From Selenomonas sp. (GTDB lineage Bacteria; Bacillota_C; Negativicutes; Selenomonadales; Selenomonadaceae), in contig NZ_JAILPX010000105.1 in the NCBI RefSeq assembly GCF_024699275.1, positions 1-62,407 on the forward strand: 62,407 nucleotides of DNA. The letters run 5' to 3'. How positions within the stretch are numbered: position 1 is the stretch's first letter; each line of letters starts with the position of its first letter. Shown here piece after piece: positions 43,636-53,943 of this stretch. Below the pieces are notes generated by a model that did no database searches, was not told the origin of the DNA, and saw only the letters and a program-made list of their open reading frames with translations. The position numbers were made by a program, and so were the translations under genes.

Positions 43636-46065
43636 ATGCAGGTTTCCATTAAATGGTTGAACGATTATATAAAATTTAACGAGACGGCGGAAGAACTGGC
43701 TGATAAATACACCATGGCCGGCGTGCCCGTGGAAAATGTCATTCGGGCCGATGAGGGCCTGGATAAAGTGGTGACGGGCCGTATCGAAAAGCTTGAAGCC
43801 CATCCGGATTCTGACCATCTGCAGATTTGCCAGATGAATGTAGGGGAAAAGGAACTGGTGCAGATTATCACCGGTGCCCAGAATGTGGCCGAGGGCCAGG
43901 TCGTACCCGTAGCTATGGTGGGGGCTCATCTGCCCAACGGCCTTCATATCAAGAAGGGCAAGCTTCGCGGTCTGCCCTCCAATGGTATGCTCTGTTCGGC
44001 AGAAGAACTCAAGATGGATCTTACGAAACTCACCGCTGAGGAAAAGGACGGCATCTACATCCTGCCGGCAGATACGCCGGTAGGTGTTCCGGCCAAAGAT
44101 GTGCTGGGGCTTGATGATGTGGTGCTGGAATTTGAACTTACAGCCAATCGTGCTGACTGCTTCAGTGTCGTGGGACTGGTAAGAGAAGCTGCTGTACTTA
44201 CGGGCAATGAACCCCACTATCCGGAAATCTCCGTCAAGGAAGATGACGAAGCCAAGGCAGCGGATATGATTAAGATCGGTATCGACAGCGATCTCTGCGA
44301 CCGCTTTGCTGCCCGGGTTATCAAAAACGTCAAGGTGGGTCCTTCGCCGGAATGGATGCAGCAGCGTCTGGAAGGTGCTGGTATTCGCGCCATCAACAAC
44401 GTGGTAGACGTAACCAACTTCGTTATGGTGGAACTGGGGCAGCCCATGCACGCCTATGATTATGATGAAGTGGCTGGCCATAGCTTGACAGCTCGACTGG
44501 CAAAGGCAGGGGAAAATCTCCATACATTGGATGACAGTTCCCGTATAGCAAAGGGCACGGAACTGGTCATTGCCGACAGTGAAAAGCCCGCTGGTCTGGC
44601 CGGAGTCATGGGTGGCTTAGAGTCCGAAGTGACGGAAAAGACCACCACCATTGTGCTGGAGGCTGCTTCCTTCAATGGGGCCAGCATCCGCCGTACATCA
44701 CGGGCCTGCGGCCTGCATTCTGAGGCTTCCGGCCGCTTTGAACGGGGCGTGGATGTAACGGCCATTCCCCGTGCTCTGGATCGTGCCTGCCAGCTTTTAC
44801 AGAACATGGGGGCTTGCACGGTGACCCAGGGTATCGTAGATGTTTATCCGAACAAAAAGGCGCAGACGGAAATCCATTACACCGCAGAACAGATTAATGA
44901 CCGTTTGGGTACTCAGCTCAGTGCAGCAAAGATGATGGATATCCTCTCCAGTCTGGGCTTCGGTGTCCAGACGGAAGGGGAAGGCTTTGTGGCTCAGGTT
45001 CCATCCTGGCGTAATGACTGCACCTGCATGGAAGATCTTTCCGAAGAGATTTCCCGCATCTATGGCTTTGATAATATCGCGCCTACCCTGCCATGGGGGG
45101 CTGTGATGCAGGGGAAACAGAGTCCGCGGCAGGATTTTATCGACAAAATCAAGGAAATTCTGGTGGGATTGGGCATGACGGAAGAGCTTTCCTTCAGCTT
45201 CACCAATACGGATCTGCTGGATAAAATGCTGGTGCCTGCCGATAGCGAATTGCGTCAGGCTGTGCCCATCATGAATCCTCTGACTGACGATTATCCGCTG
45301 GTGCGCACCAGTCTTTTGACCAGTATCATGGAAAACGCTGTGCGTAACTTCTCCCGCAAGAATATGGATCTGCGTCTCTTTGATGTGGCGCCGGTATTCT
45401 TCCCGAAGGCGCTGCCTGTAACGGAACAGCCGGAAGAGGTGATGAAATTGGTAGGCCTGCTGACAGGCCGCCGCAATCCTGTGGGCTGGAATCAGGGAAA
45501 TGACATGTTGGACTTTTACGACATGAAGGGGCTGGTGGAAGAACTGCTGGCCAGTTTGTCCATTTCCAAATACAGTGTAGAGGCTGGCGAGCATTTCGCA
45601 TTGCATCCCGGAAAAACCGCGTTTTTCAAGAAGGGGCGGGAGGTTATTGCCACTTTGGGTGAATTGCATCCCCAGGCTGCAGAAAACTTTGGCATCAAAC
45701 AGAAGGTTTATCTCTTTGAGATGGATGTGGAAGTACTCATGAAGTATACGGCTAAGAACTTCCATTTTGACAGCCTGCCGAAGTTCCCCGCAACTTCCCG
45801 GGACCTGGCTATTGTGGTGGATAAAGATGCGGAAGCCGGTCAGATTGAACAGGTTATTACGAAGAAGGGTGGAAAATATTTCAAGTCCGTAACGCTCTTT
45901 GATGTTTACACTGGTGAACATGTGTCTGCAGGCAAGAAGAGCCTGGCCTTCAATCTCCAGTTCCAGTCCAAGGACAAGACCCTGACGGATGAGGAGGCAG
46001 ATAGCGCTTTCCAGAATATCTTAAAGGCTGTGGAGAAGCAGTTCGGTGCCGAACTGCGGGCATGA
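43636..46065 (+). CDS. pheT: Phenylalanyl-tRNA synthetase beta subunit
   Basis: An 809-residue protein with the normal domain order: tRNA-binding OB fold (TGRIEKLEAHPDSDHLQICQMNVG), B3/4 editing domain, B5 domain, catalytic-like core and the C-terminal anticodon-binding FDX-ACB domain (KFPATSRDLAIVVD). Length is full. It follows pheS in the T-box operon; zapA begins 12 bases after its stop. Confidence 0.97.
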   Translation: MQVSIKWLNDYIKFNETAEELADKYTMAGVPVENVIRADEGLDKVVTGRIEKLEAHPDSDHLQICQMNVGEKELVQIITGAQNVAEGQVVPVAMVGAHLPNGLHIKKGKLRGLPSNGMLCSAEELKMDLTKLTAEEKDGIYILPADTPVGVPAKDVLGLDDVVLEFELTANRADCFSVVGLVREAAVLTGNEPHYPEISVKEDDEAKAADMIKIGIDSDLCDRFAARVIKNVKVGPSPEWMQQRLEGAGIRAINNVVDVTNFVMVELGQPMHAYDYDEVAGHSLTARLAKAGENLHTLDDSSRIAKGTELVIADSEKPAGLAGVMGGLESEVTEKTTTIVLEAASFNGASIRRTSRACGLHSEASGRFERGVDVTAIPRALDRACQLLQNMGACTVTQGIVDVYPNKKAQTEIHYTAEQINDRLGTQLSAAKMMDILSSLGFGVQTEGEGFVAQVPSWRNDCTCMEDLSEEISRIYGFDNIAPTLPWGAVMQGKQSPRQDFIDKIKEILVGLGMTEELSFSFTNTDLLDKMLVPADSELRQAVPIMNPLTDDYPLVRTSLLTSIMENAVRNFSRKNMDLRLFDVAPVFFPKALPVTEQPEEVMKLVGLLTGRRNPVGWNQGNDMLDFYDMKGLVEELLASLSISKYSVEAGEHFALHPGKTAFFKKGREVIATLGELHPQAAENFGIKQKVYLFEMDVEVLMKYTAKNFHFDSLPKFPATSRDLAIVVDKDAEAGQIEQVITKKGGKYFKSVTLFDVYTGEHVSAGKKSLAFNLQFQSKDKTLTDEEADSAFQNILKAVEKQFGAELRA

Positions 46066-46077
46066 GAGGTATAGATT

Positions 46078-46341
46078 ATGGCAGAAGATAAAAACAAAGC
46101 CCCCGCTGAACGCGTGGTGGTGGAGATTTATGGCAATAGCTATCCATTGAAAACGGATGACCCACAGCAAATGAGAAAGCTGGCAGCTGCCGTGGATAAA
46201 AAGATGAAAATCATGAGCCGGGCTGTACGCAGTTTTGATGACCGCAAGATTGCTGTTCTCACTGCCTTGCAGATTGCTGAAGAGTATTATCAGTTGAAGA
46301 AAGATTATGATGAGCTGGTAGATCTTCTCGACGAAAAATAA
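46078..46341 (+). CDS. zapA: Cell division protein ZapA
   Basis: An 87-residue protein with the ZapA plan: a small head (VVVEIYGNSYPLKTDDPQQMRKLAAAVDKKMKIM) followed by a coiled coil (VLTALQIAEEYYQLKKDYDELVDLL). ZapA binds and stabilises FtsZ polymers. It is often found behind pheT in Firmicutes, which fits here. It ends before a hairpin terminator. Confidence 0.9.
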   Translation: MAEDKNKAPAERVVVEIYGNSYPLKTDDPQQMRKLAAAVDKKMKIMSRAVRSFDDRKIAVLTALQIAEEYYQLKKDYDELVDLLDEK

Positions 46342-46375
46342 AAAGATAGCAGGAAAATTATTTCTGTTCGCGAAT

Positions 46376-46418
46376 ATAACCCGTAAAGATGATGGACAGT
46401 CTTTGCGGGTTATTTTTA
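46376..46418 (+). terminator. Intrinsic terminator closing pheST-zapA
   Basis: ATAACCCGTAAAGA and TCTTTGCGGGTTAT form a 14-bp stem with one G-U pair around a 10-base loop, followed by TTTTT. Confidence 0.85.
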
Positions 46419-46529
46419 TGAGGATAATCGTTTTGGGATGAGGTTTATCTTCATGAGAATAAAGAGATTTTATTGGAGGATGTGCAGAAGAAATTTGCAC
46501 GGGATTTATAAACAGAGGAGTGAGGATAA

Positions 46530-48251
46530 ATGGGGTGGATAAAAAATCTGCGGGTTGCCTATAAGATGCTGATTTTAGCTGGTTTTGCTGTAATTGGCAT
46601 GATGATTATCGGCTATTCCGGTTATTCCGCCATCAAGAAGGCACAGGTAGATATGGAGTCCCTGTATTCGCAGTCGGTGAAATCCTTAGGGTATTTAAGT
46701 GATATGCGCTATGGTACCCGTTACGCTCAAGGAATGATGGTTATCATGACCACCGTCAAGGATAACCCGACTCGGATGGATGCTTTGGAGAAAAAGTATC
46801 AGGCTGGCGTACAGTTTGTCGAGGAGGGCATCAGTAAATATGAAGCCACGCCAGGCAAGACTGAGGAAATGAAAAAGGAGATGGAGGCCTATAAGGACGG
46901 TTGGGAAAAGCTGCATAAACACATGAACGAAGTGGTGGCCCTGAGCCGCAGTGGTGCCCAGACTGAAGCCTTGGAGTTGTATAATAAGGACGGGGCTAAG
47001 CTGTTGGATGCTATGGGCCCCCATATCAATAAACTGGCAGAGTTGGAAAACGGCCATGCAGAAGAAATTAATGCTGCCAATGATCGGGATACGGCGGAAA
47101 CTATCCGCAACATGATCATCCTGATTCTGCTGGGGCTGGTAATCATGGTGGGAGTAGCCATGTGGATTACCCGGGAAATGGTTAACCCCGTACAGGCCAT
47201 GATGCGCTCTTTAGAGCGCCTGCGCAGTGGCGATTTCAGTGATCATGAACGCACCATCGTTCGTGGAGACGAATTTGGTGAAATGGCGGATAAGGTGGCT
47301 GAGGTACGCATGACCTTAAATAAGCTCATGCGGGAATCCAGTTCCACGGCAGAACAGCTGGCAGCCTCCTCGGAAGAACTTACCGCCAGCTCCCAGCAGT
47401 CGGCTCAGGCTTCCGAGCAGGTGGCACAGTCCGTTACAAATGCTGCCGGTGCTGTGGCGGAACAGCAGCAGGATGTTGGGGATGCCATGGATTCCATTGA
47501 TCAGGCGGTTCAATCCATTGAACGGTTGAGCAAGACAGCCAATAAGGTTTCGGAACATGCCAATACCAGCAATAAGGCCGCGGTGGAAGGCAATGAAGCG
47601 GTGAAACAGGCGGTTAATCAGATCAACAGTGTGGCGGAAATCGTCAAGGGCTCTGCAGAGACCGTGGAAAAACTGGGGCAGAGCTCCCAGAAGATTGGTC
47701 AGATTGTGGAAACCATTTCGTCCATTGCCGAGCAGACCAATCTGTTGGCTCTCAATGCTGCCATAGAAGCAGCAAGAGCCGGTGAACACGGTCGCGGCTT
47801 TGCTGTAGTAGCGGACGAGGTTCGCAAATTGGCAGAAGCTTCTCAGGAAGCAGCTAAGGAAATTACGACGCTTATCGGTGGGATTCAGACAGAGACTGTG
47901 GAAGCAGTTTCTGCTATGCAGAAAGGCAGTGCGGCCGTTCAGGAGGGCACGACTTCTGTGGAACAGCTGCGGGTTACCTTTAAGAGCATCTATGATGAAG
48001 CCTTGGGGGTAGCAAAACAGGCTGAGGCAATGACCAAAGAGTTGCAGACCGTTGAGCAGAATACCCAGAATGTAAAGTCCAAGTCGGATGGCATTTTGCA
48101 GAAGGGTGGTACGGTGGCTTCGGAAATGGAAAGTGTTTCGGCTGCCTCCGAAGAACAATCGGCTTCGGCTGCAGAAATTGCCGATGCCAGCACATCCTTG
48201 GCAAATCTTGCCCAGGCTTTGCAGAATTCCCTGCAGAAATTTAAGTTTTGA
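46530..48251 (+). CDS. Methyl-accepting chemotaxis protein with 4HB sensor
   Basis: A 573-residue receptor. A short cytoplasmic start is followed by helix 1 ([18 protein letters not shown]), a four-helix-bundle sensor part (about 35-190) and helix 2 ([18 protein letters not shown]). A HAMP domain and a long signalling coiled coil follow, with the hairpin tip [20 protein letters not shown] and [13 protein letters not shown]. It relays an outside signal to CheA/CheW. The ligand is unknown. The GAGGAGTGAGG region precedes the ATG. Confidence 0.93.
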   Translation: MGWIKNLRVAYKMLILAGFAVIGMMIIGYSGYSAIKKAQVDMESLYSQSVKSLGYLSDMRYGTRYAQGMMVIMTTVKDNPTRMDALEKKYQAGVQFVEEGISKYEATPGKTEEMKKEMEAYKDGWEKLHKHMNEVVALSRSGAQTEALELYNKDGAKLLDAMGPHINKLAELENGHAEEINAANDRDTAETIRNMIILILLGLVIMVGVAMWITREMVNPVQAMMRSLERLRSGDFSDHERTIVRGDEFGEMADKVAEVRMTLNKLMRESSSTAEQLAASSEELTASSQQSAQASEQVAQSVTNAAGAVAEQQQDVGDAMDSIDQAVQSIERLSKTANKVSEHANTSNKAAVEGNEAVKQAVNQINSVAEIVKGSAETVEKLGQSSQKIGQIVETISSIAEQTNLLALNAAIEAARAGEHGRGFAVVADEVRKLAEASQEAAKEITTLIGGIQTETVEAVSAMQKGSAAVQEGTTSVEQLRVTFKSIYDEALGVAKQAEAMTKELQTVEQNTQNVKSKSDGILQKGGTVASEMESVSAASEEQSASAAEIADASTSLANLAQALQNSLQKFKF

Positions 48252-48265
48252 GATAGAGCGTATAG

Positions 48266-48303
48266 AAAAAGTGGAGGGCCAATGATTTGGCTCTCCACTT
48301 TTT
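48266..48303. terminator. Bidirectional intrinsic terminator
   Basis: AAAAAGTGGAG and CTCCACTTTTT with inner GGCCAA/TTGGCT form a strong stem. It lies between the convergent chemotaxis receptor and dapL genes. Confidence 0.9.
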
Positions 48304-48306
48304 GTC

Positions 48307-49545
48307 TTATCCAATATGTAAGTCGTTTTTGATGCGTTCCACAGCCCGGAGGGTATTTTCCCGATTGCCAAAGGCGGTTAAACGGAAGTAACCTTCGCCG
48401 CAGGGGCCGAAGCCAGCGCCAGGGGTGCCGACAATGTTGACCTCTGTCAGCAGTTTGTCGAAGAAATCCCAGGAGGACATGCCCTGGGGCGTTTTCAGCC
48501 AGATGTAAGGGGCATTGACACCGCCATAGGCTTCGATGCCGGCTGACTGCAGGCCTTCGCGAATGATACGGGCATTTTCCATATAGTAGGAAATGGTTTC
48601 CTTGACCTGTTTCTGACCTTCCTCGGTATAGATGGCTGCAGCGCCACGTTGTACGATGTAGGCCGTGCCATTGAACTTCGTAGTATGGCGACGGTTCCAG
48701 AGTTTGTTGAATTCCACCAGACTGCCGTCAGCAGCCCGTCCCTTGACGGTCTTGGGAATAATGGTGTAACCGCAGCGGGTTCCCGTAAAGCCTGCTGTCT
48801 TGGAGAAGGAACGGAATTCGATGGCTACGTCCTTGGCACCTTCGATTTCGTAGATGGAGCGGGGAACATCGTCTTCGGTGATGTAAGCGGCATAGGCGGC
48901 ATCAAAGAGGATTACGGACTCGTTTTCCTTAGCGTAATCCACCCATTTTTTGAGTTCCTGACGGGACAGGGTGGTGCCGGTGGGGTTGTTGGGGCAGCAG
49001 AGATAGATCATATCGACCCGTTCCTGGGGAAGAGCTGGTGCAAAATTGTTGCTGGCATCACAGGGCAGGTAGGTTACGCCGGCAAAGTGGCCATCTTCTG
49101 CCAGAGTGCCTGTGCGGCCGGCCATGACATTGGTGTCCAGATATACGGGATATACTGGGTCGGTAATGGCAACCCGGTTGTCCTGGCCGAAGATTTCCTG
49201 GATATTGCCGCAGTCGCTTTTGGAACCATCGCTGATGAAGATTTCATCACTGCCGATTTCAATGCCCCGGGCCTTGTAATTGTGTTCGATGATGGCATCG
49301 GTCAGGAAGCTGTAGCCCTGTTCTGGGCCATAGCCTCGGAAGGTTTCGGCGCTGGCCAGTTCATCTACGGCTTTATGCATGGCCTCGATGCAGGCGGCGG
49401 GTAGGGGCTGAGTGACATCCCCAATGCCTAACCGGATAATGTCTGCGTCGGGATGCGCTTCCTTAAACGTGGCTACCCGGCGGGCAATTTCTGCGAAGAG
49501 ATAGCTGCCGGGCAGTTTTAGGTAGTTGTCATTGATTGTAGCCAT
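48307..49545 (-). CDS. dapL: LL-diaminopimelate aminotransferase
   Basis: A 412-residue class I/II aminotransferase with the DapL start [64 protein letters not shown] and the PLP lysine in [17 protein letters not shown]. It makes LL-diaminopimelate directly from tetrahydrodipicolinate for lysine and peptidoglycan, the aminotransferase route seen in some anaerobes. The minus-strand ATG has a GGAGG site. Confidence 0.95.
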   Translation of the reverse strand: MATINDNYLKLPGSYLFAEIARRVATFKEAHPDADIIRLGIGDVTQPLPAACIEAMHKAVDELASAETFRGYGPEQGYSFLTDAIIEHNYKARGIEIGSDEIFISDGSKSDCGNIQEIFGQDNRVAITDPVYPVYLDTNVMAGRTGTLAEDGHFAGVTYLPCDASNNFAPALPQERVDMIYLCCPNNPTGTTLSRQELKKWVDYAKENESVILFDAAYAAYITEDDVPRSIYEIEGAKDVAIEFRSFSKTAGFTGTRCGYTIIPKTVKGRAADGSLVEFNKLWNRRHTTKFNGTAYIVQRGAAAIYTEEGQKQVKETISYYMENARIIREGLQSAGIEAYGGVNAPYIWLKTPQGMSSWDFFDKLLTEVNIVGTPGAGFGPCGEGYFRLTAFGNRENTLRAVERIKNDLHIG

Positions 49546-49629
49546 AGATAAACCTCCAAAAGAATAATTCTCAATATAACTTTTGGGTATATTATATCAT
49601 GTTTCTATAACAAATCAATAGGGAAAATA

Positions 49630-49663
49630 AAGAAGACTGTGCACAGCGAAGCACAGTCTTCTT
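49630..49663 (-). terminator. Intrinsic terminator between the carboxyltransferase and dapL genes
   Basis: AAGAAGACTGTGC and GCACAGTCTTCTT form a perfect 13-bp stem around 8 bases. It is oriented to stop transcripts leaving the gene at 49696. Confidence 0.8.
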
Positions 49664-49695
49664 TGACTTAGTGATATATAAGTGGGGTATATTAA

Positions 49696-51084
49696 TCAGG
49701 CACGCTTGTAAGCCGTGACCTTCTGATAGTGGCTCTGGAAGAATTCCTCGGCAACCTGCGGGAACAAAGCATAGGAGAGAACATCCTCTTCCGAAGGATT
49801 CAGGAAGCCCTTTTCCTTGAGTTCTGCTTCGAATTCGGCGAAGGTCTTTGCCTTTGCATCTTCAATGGAGCAGTCTTCGATGATATCTTCCGGAGCAATG
49901 CCCAGTGTTTTTGTCAGGAAATCGCGGTCAATGGCAACCGGCGTACGACCGAACTTGCCACGAGCCAGATCCTTGAATTCTTTCGGTACCATCTTATAGC
50001 GTTCACCGCTCATGACATTGAAGGTTGCCATGGTGCCCACAATCTGGGAGGACGGCGTAACGAGAGGAGGATAGCCAAGGTCTTTACGGACGCGGGGCAT
50101 TTCATCCAGCAAATCCTGATATTTGTCTTCCATGCCAGCTTCTTTGAGCTGGTTAGCCAGGTTGGAGAGCATACCGCCCGGAATCTGGAAGTCCAGGACA
50201 TTGGGGTTGATATCGAAATAACCTTTGAGATTGAATTCATTGATGATGCGTTTTTTAACTTCCAGGAAGTGCTTAGAAATCGGCGTCAGTTTCTGTACAT
50301 CGATGCCCGTATCGTATTCCGTGCCTTCCAGAGCGCGAACCATGGTTTCCGTGCAGGGCTGGGAAGTATCGGAGGAGAAGGGAGCCAAAGCCGTATCGAT
50401 GATATCTACGCCAGCTTCAATCGCCTTGAGGTAAGTGGCATGGCCGAAACCGGAGGTGCAATGGGTATGGAGTTCTACAGGGATATCCAAAGCGGCCTTA
50501 AGCTTTTTCACCAGGTCTTCCGCAACGTATGGCTTCAAGAGGCCGGACATATCTTTGATGCAGACGGAATGGCAGCCCATATCCTGCAGTTCCTTGGCCA
50601 GTTCTACGAATTTTTCATTGGTATGAACCGGGCTGATGGTATAAACGAGGCAGCCCTGTACTTCCGGCTTTTCCGGGCAGGCAAGAGCGGCTTCAATGGC
50701 AACCTTTAAGTTGCGGACGTCGTTCAGGGCATCGAATATACGGAATACACCGACACCATGAGCAGAAGCATGGCGAACGAATTTTTCCACAACATCATTG
50801 GAGTAGTGGTTATAGCCTAAGAGGTTCTGGCCGCGCAATAGCATCTGAATCGGCGTCTTGAGGTTGGCCTTCAGGGTGTCCAGGCGCTCCCAGGGATCTT
50901 CCCCCAGAAAACGCAGGCAGGTATCGAAGGTGGCGCCGCCCCATGCTTCCAAAGCTTTGTAGCCGACGGAATCCAATGCTTTCAGCTGGGGAAGCATGTC
51001 CTCGATGCGCATGCGGGTAGCACATAGAGATTGATGACCGTCACGCAGAACGGTTTCCATGATTTTGACAGGTTTCTTTGCCAT
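49696..51084 (-). CDS. oadA: Oxaloacetate decarboxylase alpha / carboxyltransferase 5S-type subunit
   Basis: A 462-residue TIM-barrel carboxyltransferase. It has ETVLRDGHQSLCATRMR at the N-terminus, EAWGGATFDTCLRFLGEDPWERL, the metal-site HTHCTSGFGHATYLKAIEAG, and the ADTAL-like DTALAPFSSDTSQP. The lysine that accepts carbon dioxide from biotin lies in CIKDMSGLL. The protein ends without a biotinyl domain, so a separate carrier is needed. It could act in an oxaloacetate or methylmalonyl-CoA sodium pump, or as pyruvate carboxylase subunit B. ATG 51084 is preferred over a GTG at 51093. Confidence 0.88.
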   Translation of the reverse strand: MAKKPVKIMETVLRDGHQSLCATRMRIEDMLPQLKALDSVGYKALEAWGGATFDTCLRFLGEDPWERLDTLKANLKTPIQMLLRGQNLLGYNHYSNDVVEKFVRHASAHGVGVFRIFDALNDVRNLKVAIEAALACPEKPEVQGCLVYTISPVHTNEKFVELAKELQDMGCHSVCIKDMSGLLKPYVAEDLVKKLKAALDIPVELHTHCTSGFGHATYLKAIEAGVDIIDTALAPFSSDTSQPCTETMVRALEGTEYDTGIDVQKLTPISKHFLEVKKRIINEFNLKGYFDINPNVLDFQIPGGMLSNLANQLKEAGMEDKYQDLLDEMPRVRKDLGYPPLVTPSSQIVGTMATFNVMSGERYKMVPKEFKDLARGKFGRTPVAIDRDFLTKTLGIAPEDIIEDCSIEDAKAKTFAEFEAELKEKGFLNPSEEDVLSYALFPQVAEEFFQSHYQKVTAYKRA

Positions 51085-51110
51085 AACTAACACTCTCCTC
51101 TAAATTATTA

Positions 51111-51133
51111 ACGCATAAATATTAGTTATGCGT
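51111..51133. promoter_or_regulatory. Inverted repeat upstream of the carboxyltransferase gene
   Basis: ACGCATAA (51111-51118) and TTATGCGT (51126-51133) are exact reverse complements, 7 bases apart, about 27 bases upstream of the minus-strand start. It may be an operator for the carboxyltransferase gene. Confidence 0.4.
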
Positions 51134-51391
51134 ATTAATCCGTGACGAGCTGGAAAAACGAAGAACTAAAGCCATGGAAAACGGCGTAAATACTAGGTTT
51201 TTGGAGCATCACAAGAATTAACATCACAAGCTTAGTATAGGTGCTAATAATATCTTTGTCAATGTAAAACGTGATTTTTTTCCCATACTATAACTAATTG
51301 GAATAATAGATGGAGATTATCGTAAAATGTATACAATTTAGGTATGGTTCGATGGTGGGGAGGTCGGTGTCAAAGTTTTTTTTTCGGCCTA

Positions 51392-51420
51392 TTGGTTTTT
51401 CTTGCAGACACTGATATAAT
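51392..51420 (+). promoter_or_regulatory. Promoter of the ACT/UPF0210 gene pair
   Basis: TTGGTT at 51392-51397 and TATAAT at 51415-51420 with a 17-base spacer, about 95 bases before the ACT gene. Confidence 0.55.
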
Positions 51421-51516
51421 TGGAAATGTACTTATATACGTTAGTTTGTGTTGACACATTGTTCTGGGTTTACACAATGTGTGGTCGATTTTGGAATTGT
51501 AAGGAGAAATGTGTAA

Positions 51517-51786
51517 ATGAAACTTGTAGTAACAGTCGTAGGCAAGGATCGTGTGGGCATTATCGCTATGGTTAGTCAGATCTTGGCCGAGAACAATGTC
51601 AACATCTTGTCCATCAATCAGAATATCCTGGATGGTTATTTCAATATGATTCTGATTGCCGAAATCAGCAGCAGCAAGATCAAGCTGGTGGATCTGCAGA
51701 AGAAGCTCAAGGAAAGCGGCCAGGAGATCAATGTGGATATCAAGGCTCAGCATGCCGATATCTTCAATGTGATGCATAACATCTAA
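51517..51786 (+). CDS. ACT domain protein (UPF0237)
   Basis: An 89-residue single ACT domain starting KLVVTVVGKDRVGIIAMVSQILAENNVNIL, the small-molecule-binding fold of amino-acid sensors. It matches the UPF0237 group that travels next to UPF0210 genes in many Firmicutes, as here, with 28 bases between them. Ligand unknown. AAGGAG precedes the ATG. Confidence 0.9.
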   Translation: MKLVVTVVGKDRVGIIAMVSQILAENNVNILSINQNILDGYFNMILIAEISSSKIKLVDLQKKLKESGQEINVDIKAQHADIFNVMHNI

Positions 51787-51814
51787 TGTGACCTAATGGT
51801 GGGAGGGCAAGTTT

Positions 51815-53176
51815 TTGATTAGTATAGACGATATCATTGAAACCAATGAGATGATTACCGAGAATAAATTGGATGTGCGTACTATTACTATGGGCATTTC
51901 CCTGCGGGATTGTGCACATCCCAATATGGAGCAGTTCTGCCGTAATGTATACGACAAGATTACCAAGTCGGCAGAATTCTTGGTAAAGACCGGTGAGGAT
52001 ATTGAAGCGGAATACGGTATTCCCATCATTCATAAACGGGTTTCCGTTACCCCCATCGCCATTGCGGCAGATGCCTGCAAGACGGATACCTATGTGCCGG
52101 TGGCTGAGGCTATGGACAAGGCCGCTAAGGAAGTGGGCGTAAATTTCATCGGTGGCTTTTCGGCGCTGGTGGAAAAAGGCTTTACCAATGGTGACCGCAT
52201 TCTGATTAACTCCATTCCCCAGGCCCTGGCCACTACCGATGTGGTTTGCTCTTCCGTCAATCTGGGGTCAACCAAGACCGGTATCAATATGGACTGTGTC
52301 CGGGAAATGGGCGAGGTCATCAAGCGTACAGCGGAACTGACCCGGGATAATGATGCTTTGGGCTGTGCTAAACTGGTGGTATTCTGTAATGCTCCCGGGG
52401 ATAATCCTTTTATGGCTGGAGCTTTCCATGGAGTCAGCGAAGCGGATAAGGTGGTCAGTGTAGGCGTCAGCGGCCCTGGCGTGGTCAAACATGCACTGGA
52501 AGCCAAGAAGGGTGCGGACTTTACGGAAGTGGCAGAGACCATCAAGAAAACGGCCTTCAAGATTACTCGTGTAGGTCAGCTGGTGGCTCGGGAAGCTTCC
52601 AAACGTCTGGGGGTTCCCTTTGGCATCATTGACCTGTCCTTGGCGCCGACGCCTGCAGTAGGGGATAGTGTGGCTCGTATCATTGAAGAAATGGGTATTG
52701 AAAGCTGTGGTGCTCCCGGCACAACGGCGGCTCTGGCTCTGCTCAATGACGCCGTGAAAAAGGGCGGCTTGATGGCATCTTCCCATGTGGGCGGCCTTTC
52801 TGGTGCGTTTATTCCGGTTAGTGAGGACGAGGGCATGATCAATGCCATCAAGGCCGGCAGTCTTTCCCTGGAAAAGCTGGAAGCTATGACCTGTGTCTGC
52901 TCGGTAGGCTTGGATATGATTGCCATTGAGGGCGATACCAGCGCGGCAACGATTTCCGGCATCATCGCCGATGAAGCGGCAATCGGTATGATCAATAACA
53001 AAACCACAGCGGTTCGCGTTATTCCTGTGCCGGGCAAGAAGGTTGGGGATATGGTAGAATTTGGCGGACTTCTGGGCTACTGCCCCATCGTACCGGTGAA
53101 GAACCAGTACAGTTCCGCTGCCTTTATCGCACGTGGCGGCCGTATTCCGGCGCCGATTCGGAGCCTGACAAACTAA
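51815..53176 (+). CDS. UPF0210 family protein (DUF711, PFL-like fold)
   Basis: A 453-residue protein with the UPF0210 words [60 protein letters not shown] and [19 protein letters not shown]. The fold is related to glycyl-radical enzymes in structure databases, but the reaction is unknown. It starts with TTG after GGGAGGGC. It is paired with the ACT gene, which suggests control by an amino acid. Confidence 0.9.
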   Translation: MISIDDIIETNEMITENKLDVRTITMGISLRDCAHPNMEQFCRNVYDKITKSAEFLVKTGEDIEAEYGIPIIHKRVSVTPIAIAADACKTDTYVPVAEAMDKAAKEVGVNFIGGFSALVEKGFTNGDRILINSIPQALATTDVVCSSVNLGSTKTGINMDCVREMGEVIKRTAELTRDNDALGCAKLVVFCNAPGDNPFMAGAFHGVSEADKVVSVGVSGPGVVKHALEAKKGADFTEVAETIKKTAFKITRVGQLVAREASKRLGVPFGIIDLSLAPTPAVGDSVARIIEEMGIESCGAPGTTAALALLNDAVKKGGLMASSHVGGLSGAFIPVSEDEGMINAIKAGSLSLEKLEAMTCVCSVGLDMIAIEGDTSAATISGIIADEAAIGMINNKTTAVRVIPVPGKKVGDMVEFGGLLGYCPIVPVKNQYSSAAFIARGGRIPAPIRSLTN

Positions 53177-53190
53177 TTAAGTAAATAAAC

Positions 53191-53251
53191 AGCCTTCCCC
53201 TTTGCAGGGAAAACAGATTATCCGTCTGTTTCCTTATCAAAGGGGAAGGCT
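53191..53251 (+). terminator. Two-part hairpin, terminator of the UPF0210 unit
   Basis: AGCCTTCCCCTTTG pairs with CAAAGGGGAAGGCT, a 14-bp perfect outer stem. An inner GGAAAACAGA/TCTGTTTCC stem sits in the loop. The tail has few T residues. Confidence 0.6.
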
Positions 53252-53269
53252 TGTATCTAGGAGAGTATT

Positions 53270-53899
53270 ATGCGTGTTACCAAGAAGATTAAGGAAGAGC
53301 AGATACGCATTTTAGGGGAAGTCTATAAAGACAGCAAGCCGGCTCTGCTTTTTCGCAATCCCTTTGAATTGCTGATTGCCGTTATCCTGTCGGCTCAATG
53401 TACGGATAAAAGAGTCAATGTTACCACGGCGCGCCTGTTTCAGAAGGCAGCAACGCCGGAGGCGGTCTTGTCTTTAGGTCTGTCAGCCTTAGAAGAGGAA
53501 ATTAGGGACTGCGGTCTTTTCCGCAATAAAGCCAAGAATATCTTGGCTACCTGTCAAATCCTCTGTGAGCAGTATGGCGGGGAGGTGCCAGCAGATTTTC
53601 AGAAACTGCAGGAGCTGCCCGGTGTAGGCCGCAAAACGGCCAATGTGGTGATGAGCGTAGGCTTTAACGAACCAGCCATTGCGGTGGATACCCATGTGTT
53701 TCGGGTCAGCAATCGCTTGAAGCTGGCGGTGGGGGATACGCCGCTGGCGGTGGAGCAGGGCCTCATGAAGGCTATTCCAAAAGAGAAGTGGTCGGCGGCC
53801 CACCATTGGCTTATCTGGCATGGCCGCAATGTATGCAAGTCCCGCAAGCCATTATGTGAAGAGTGTCCTCTGGCGGAAGTATGTCCTAGCCGTTCCTGA
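53270..53899 (+). CDS. nth: Endonuclease III
   Basis: A 209-residue DNA glycosylase/AP lyase. It has the lysine-containing region SAQCTDKRVN, the helix-hairpin-helix LPGVGRKTANVVMSVGF, the catalytic aspartate in VDTHVFRVSNRL, and a C-terminal 4Fe-4S site (CKSRKPLCEECPLAEVC). It removes oxidised pyrimidines. The start follows TAGGAGAG. The acetyltransferase gene starts 44 bases downstream. Confidence 0.96.
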   Translation: MRVTKKIKEEQIRILGEVYKDSKPALLFRNPFELLIAVILSAQCTDKRVNVTTARLFQKAATPEAVLSLGLSALEEEIRDCGLFRNKAKNILATCQILCEQYGGEVPADFQKLQELPGVGRKTANVVMSVGFNEPAIAVDTHVFRVSNRLKLAVGDTPLAVEQGLMKAIPKEKWSAAHHWLIWHGRNVCKSRKPLCEECPLAEVCPSRS

Positions 53900-53943
53900 T
53901 GACTGGGAACACACCCTAAATAAACATGGAATGAGATGAGAGC

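Larger units (their letters stand above)
51085..51516. other. 432-base divergent control region
   Basis: This stretch separates the carboxyltransferase gene from the ACT-domain gene. It holds the inverted repeat at 51111-51133, a promoter for the rightward genes at 51392-51420 and AT-rich sequence with no gene I can support. Confidence 0.45.

Noticed and set aside
44797..45921. A 374-codon open frame on the minus strand opposite pheT
   Set aside because: It overlaps a full-length, well-conserved gene and shows no family features.
47316..48371. A 351-codon minus-strand frame opposite the chemotaxis receptor
   Set aside because: Its Gly, Leu, Phe and Asn repeats mirror the heptad repeats of the receptor; it also runs into dapL.
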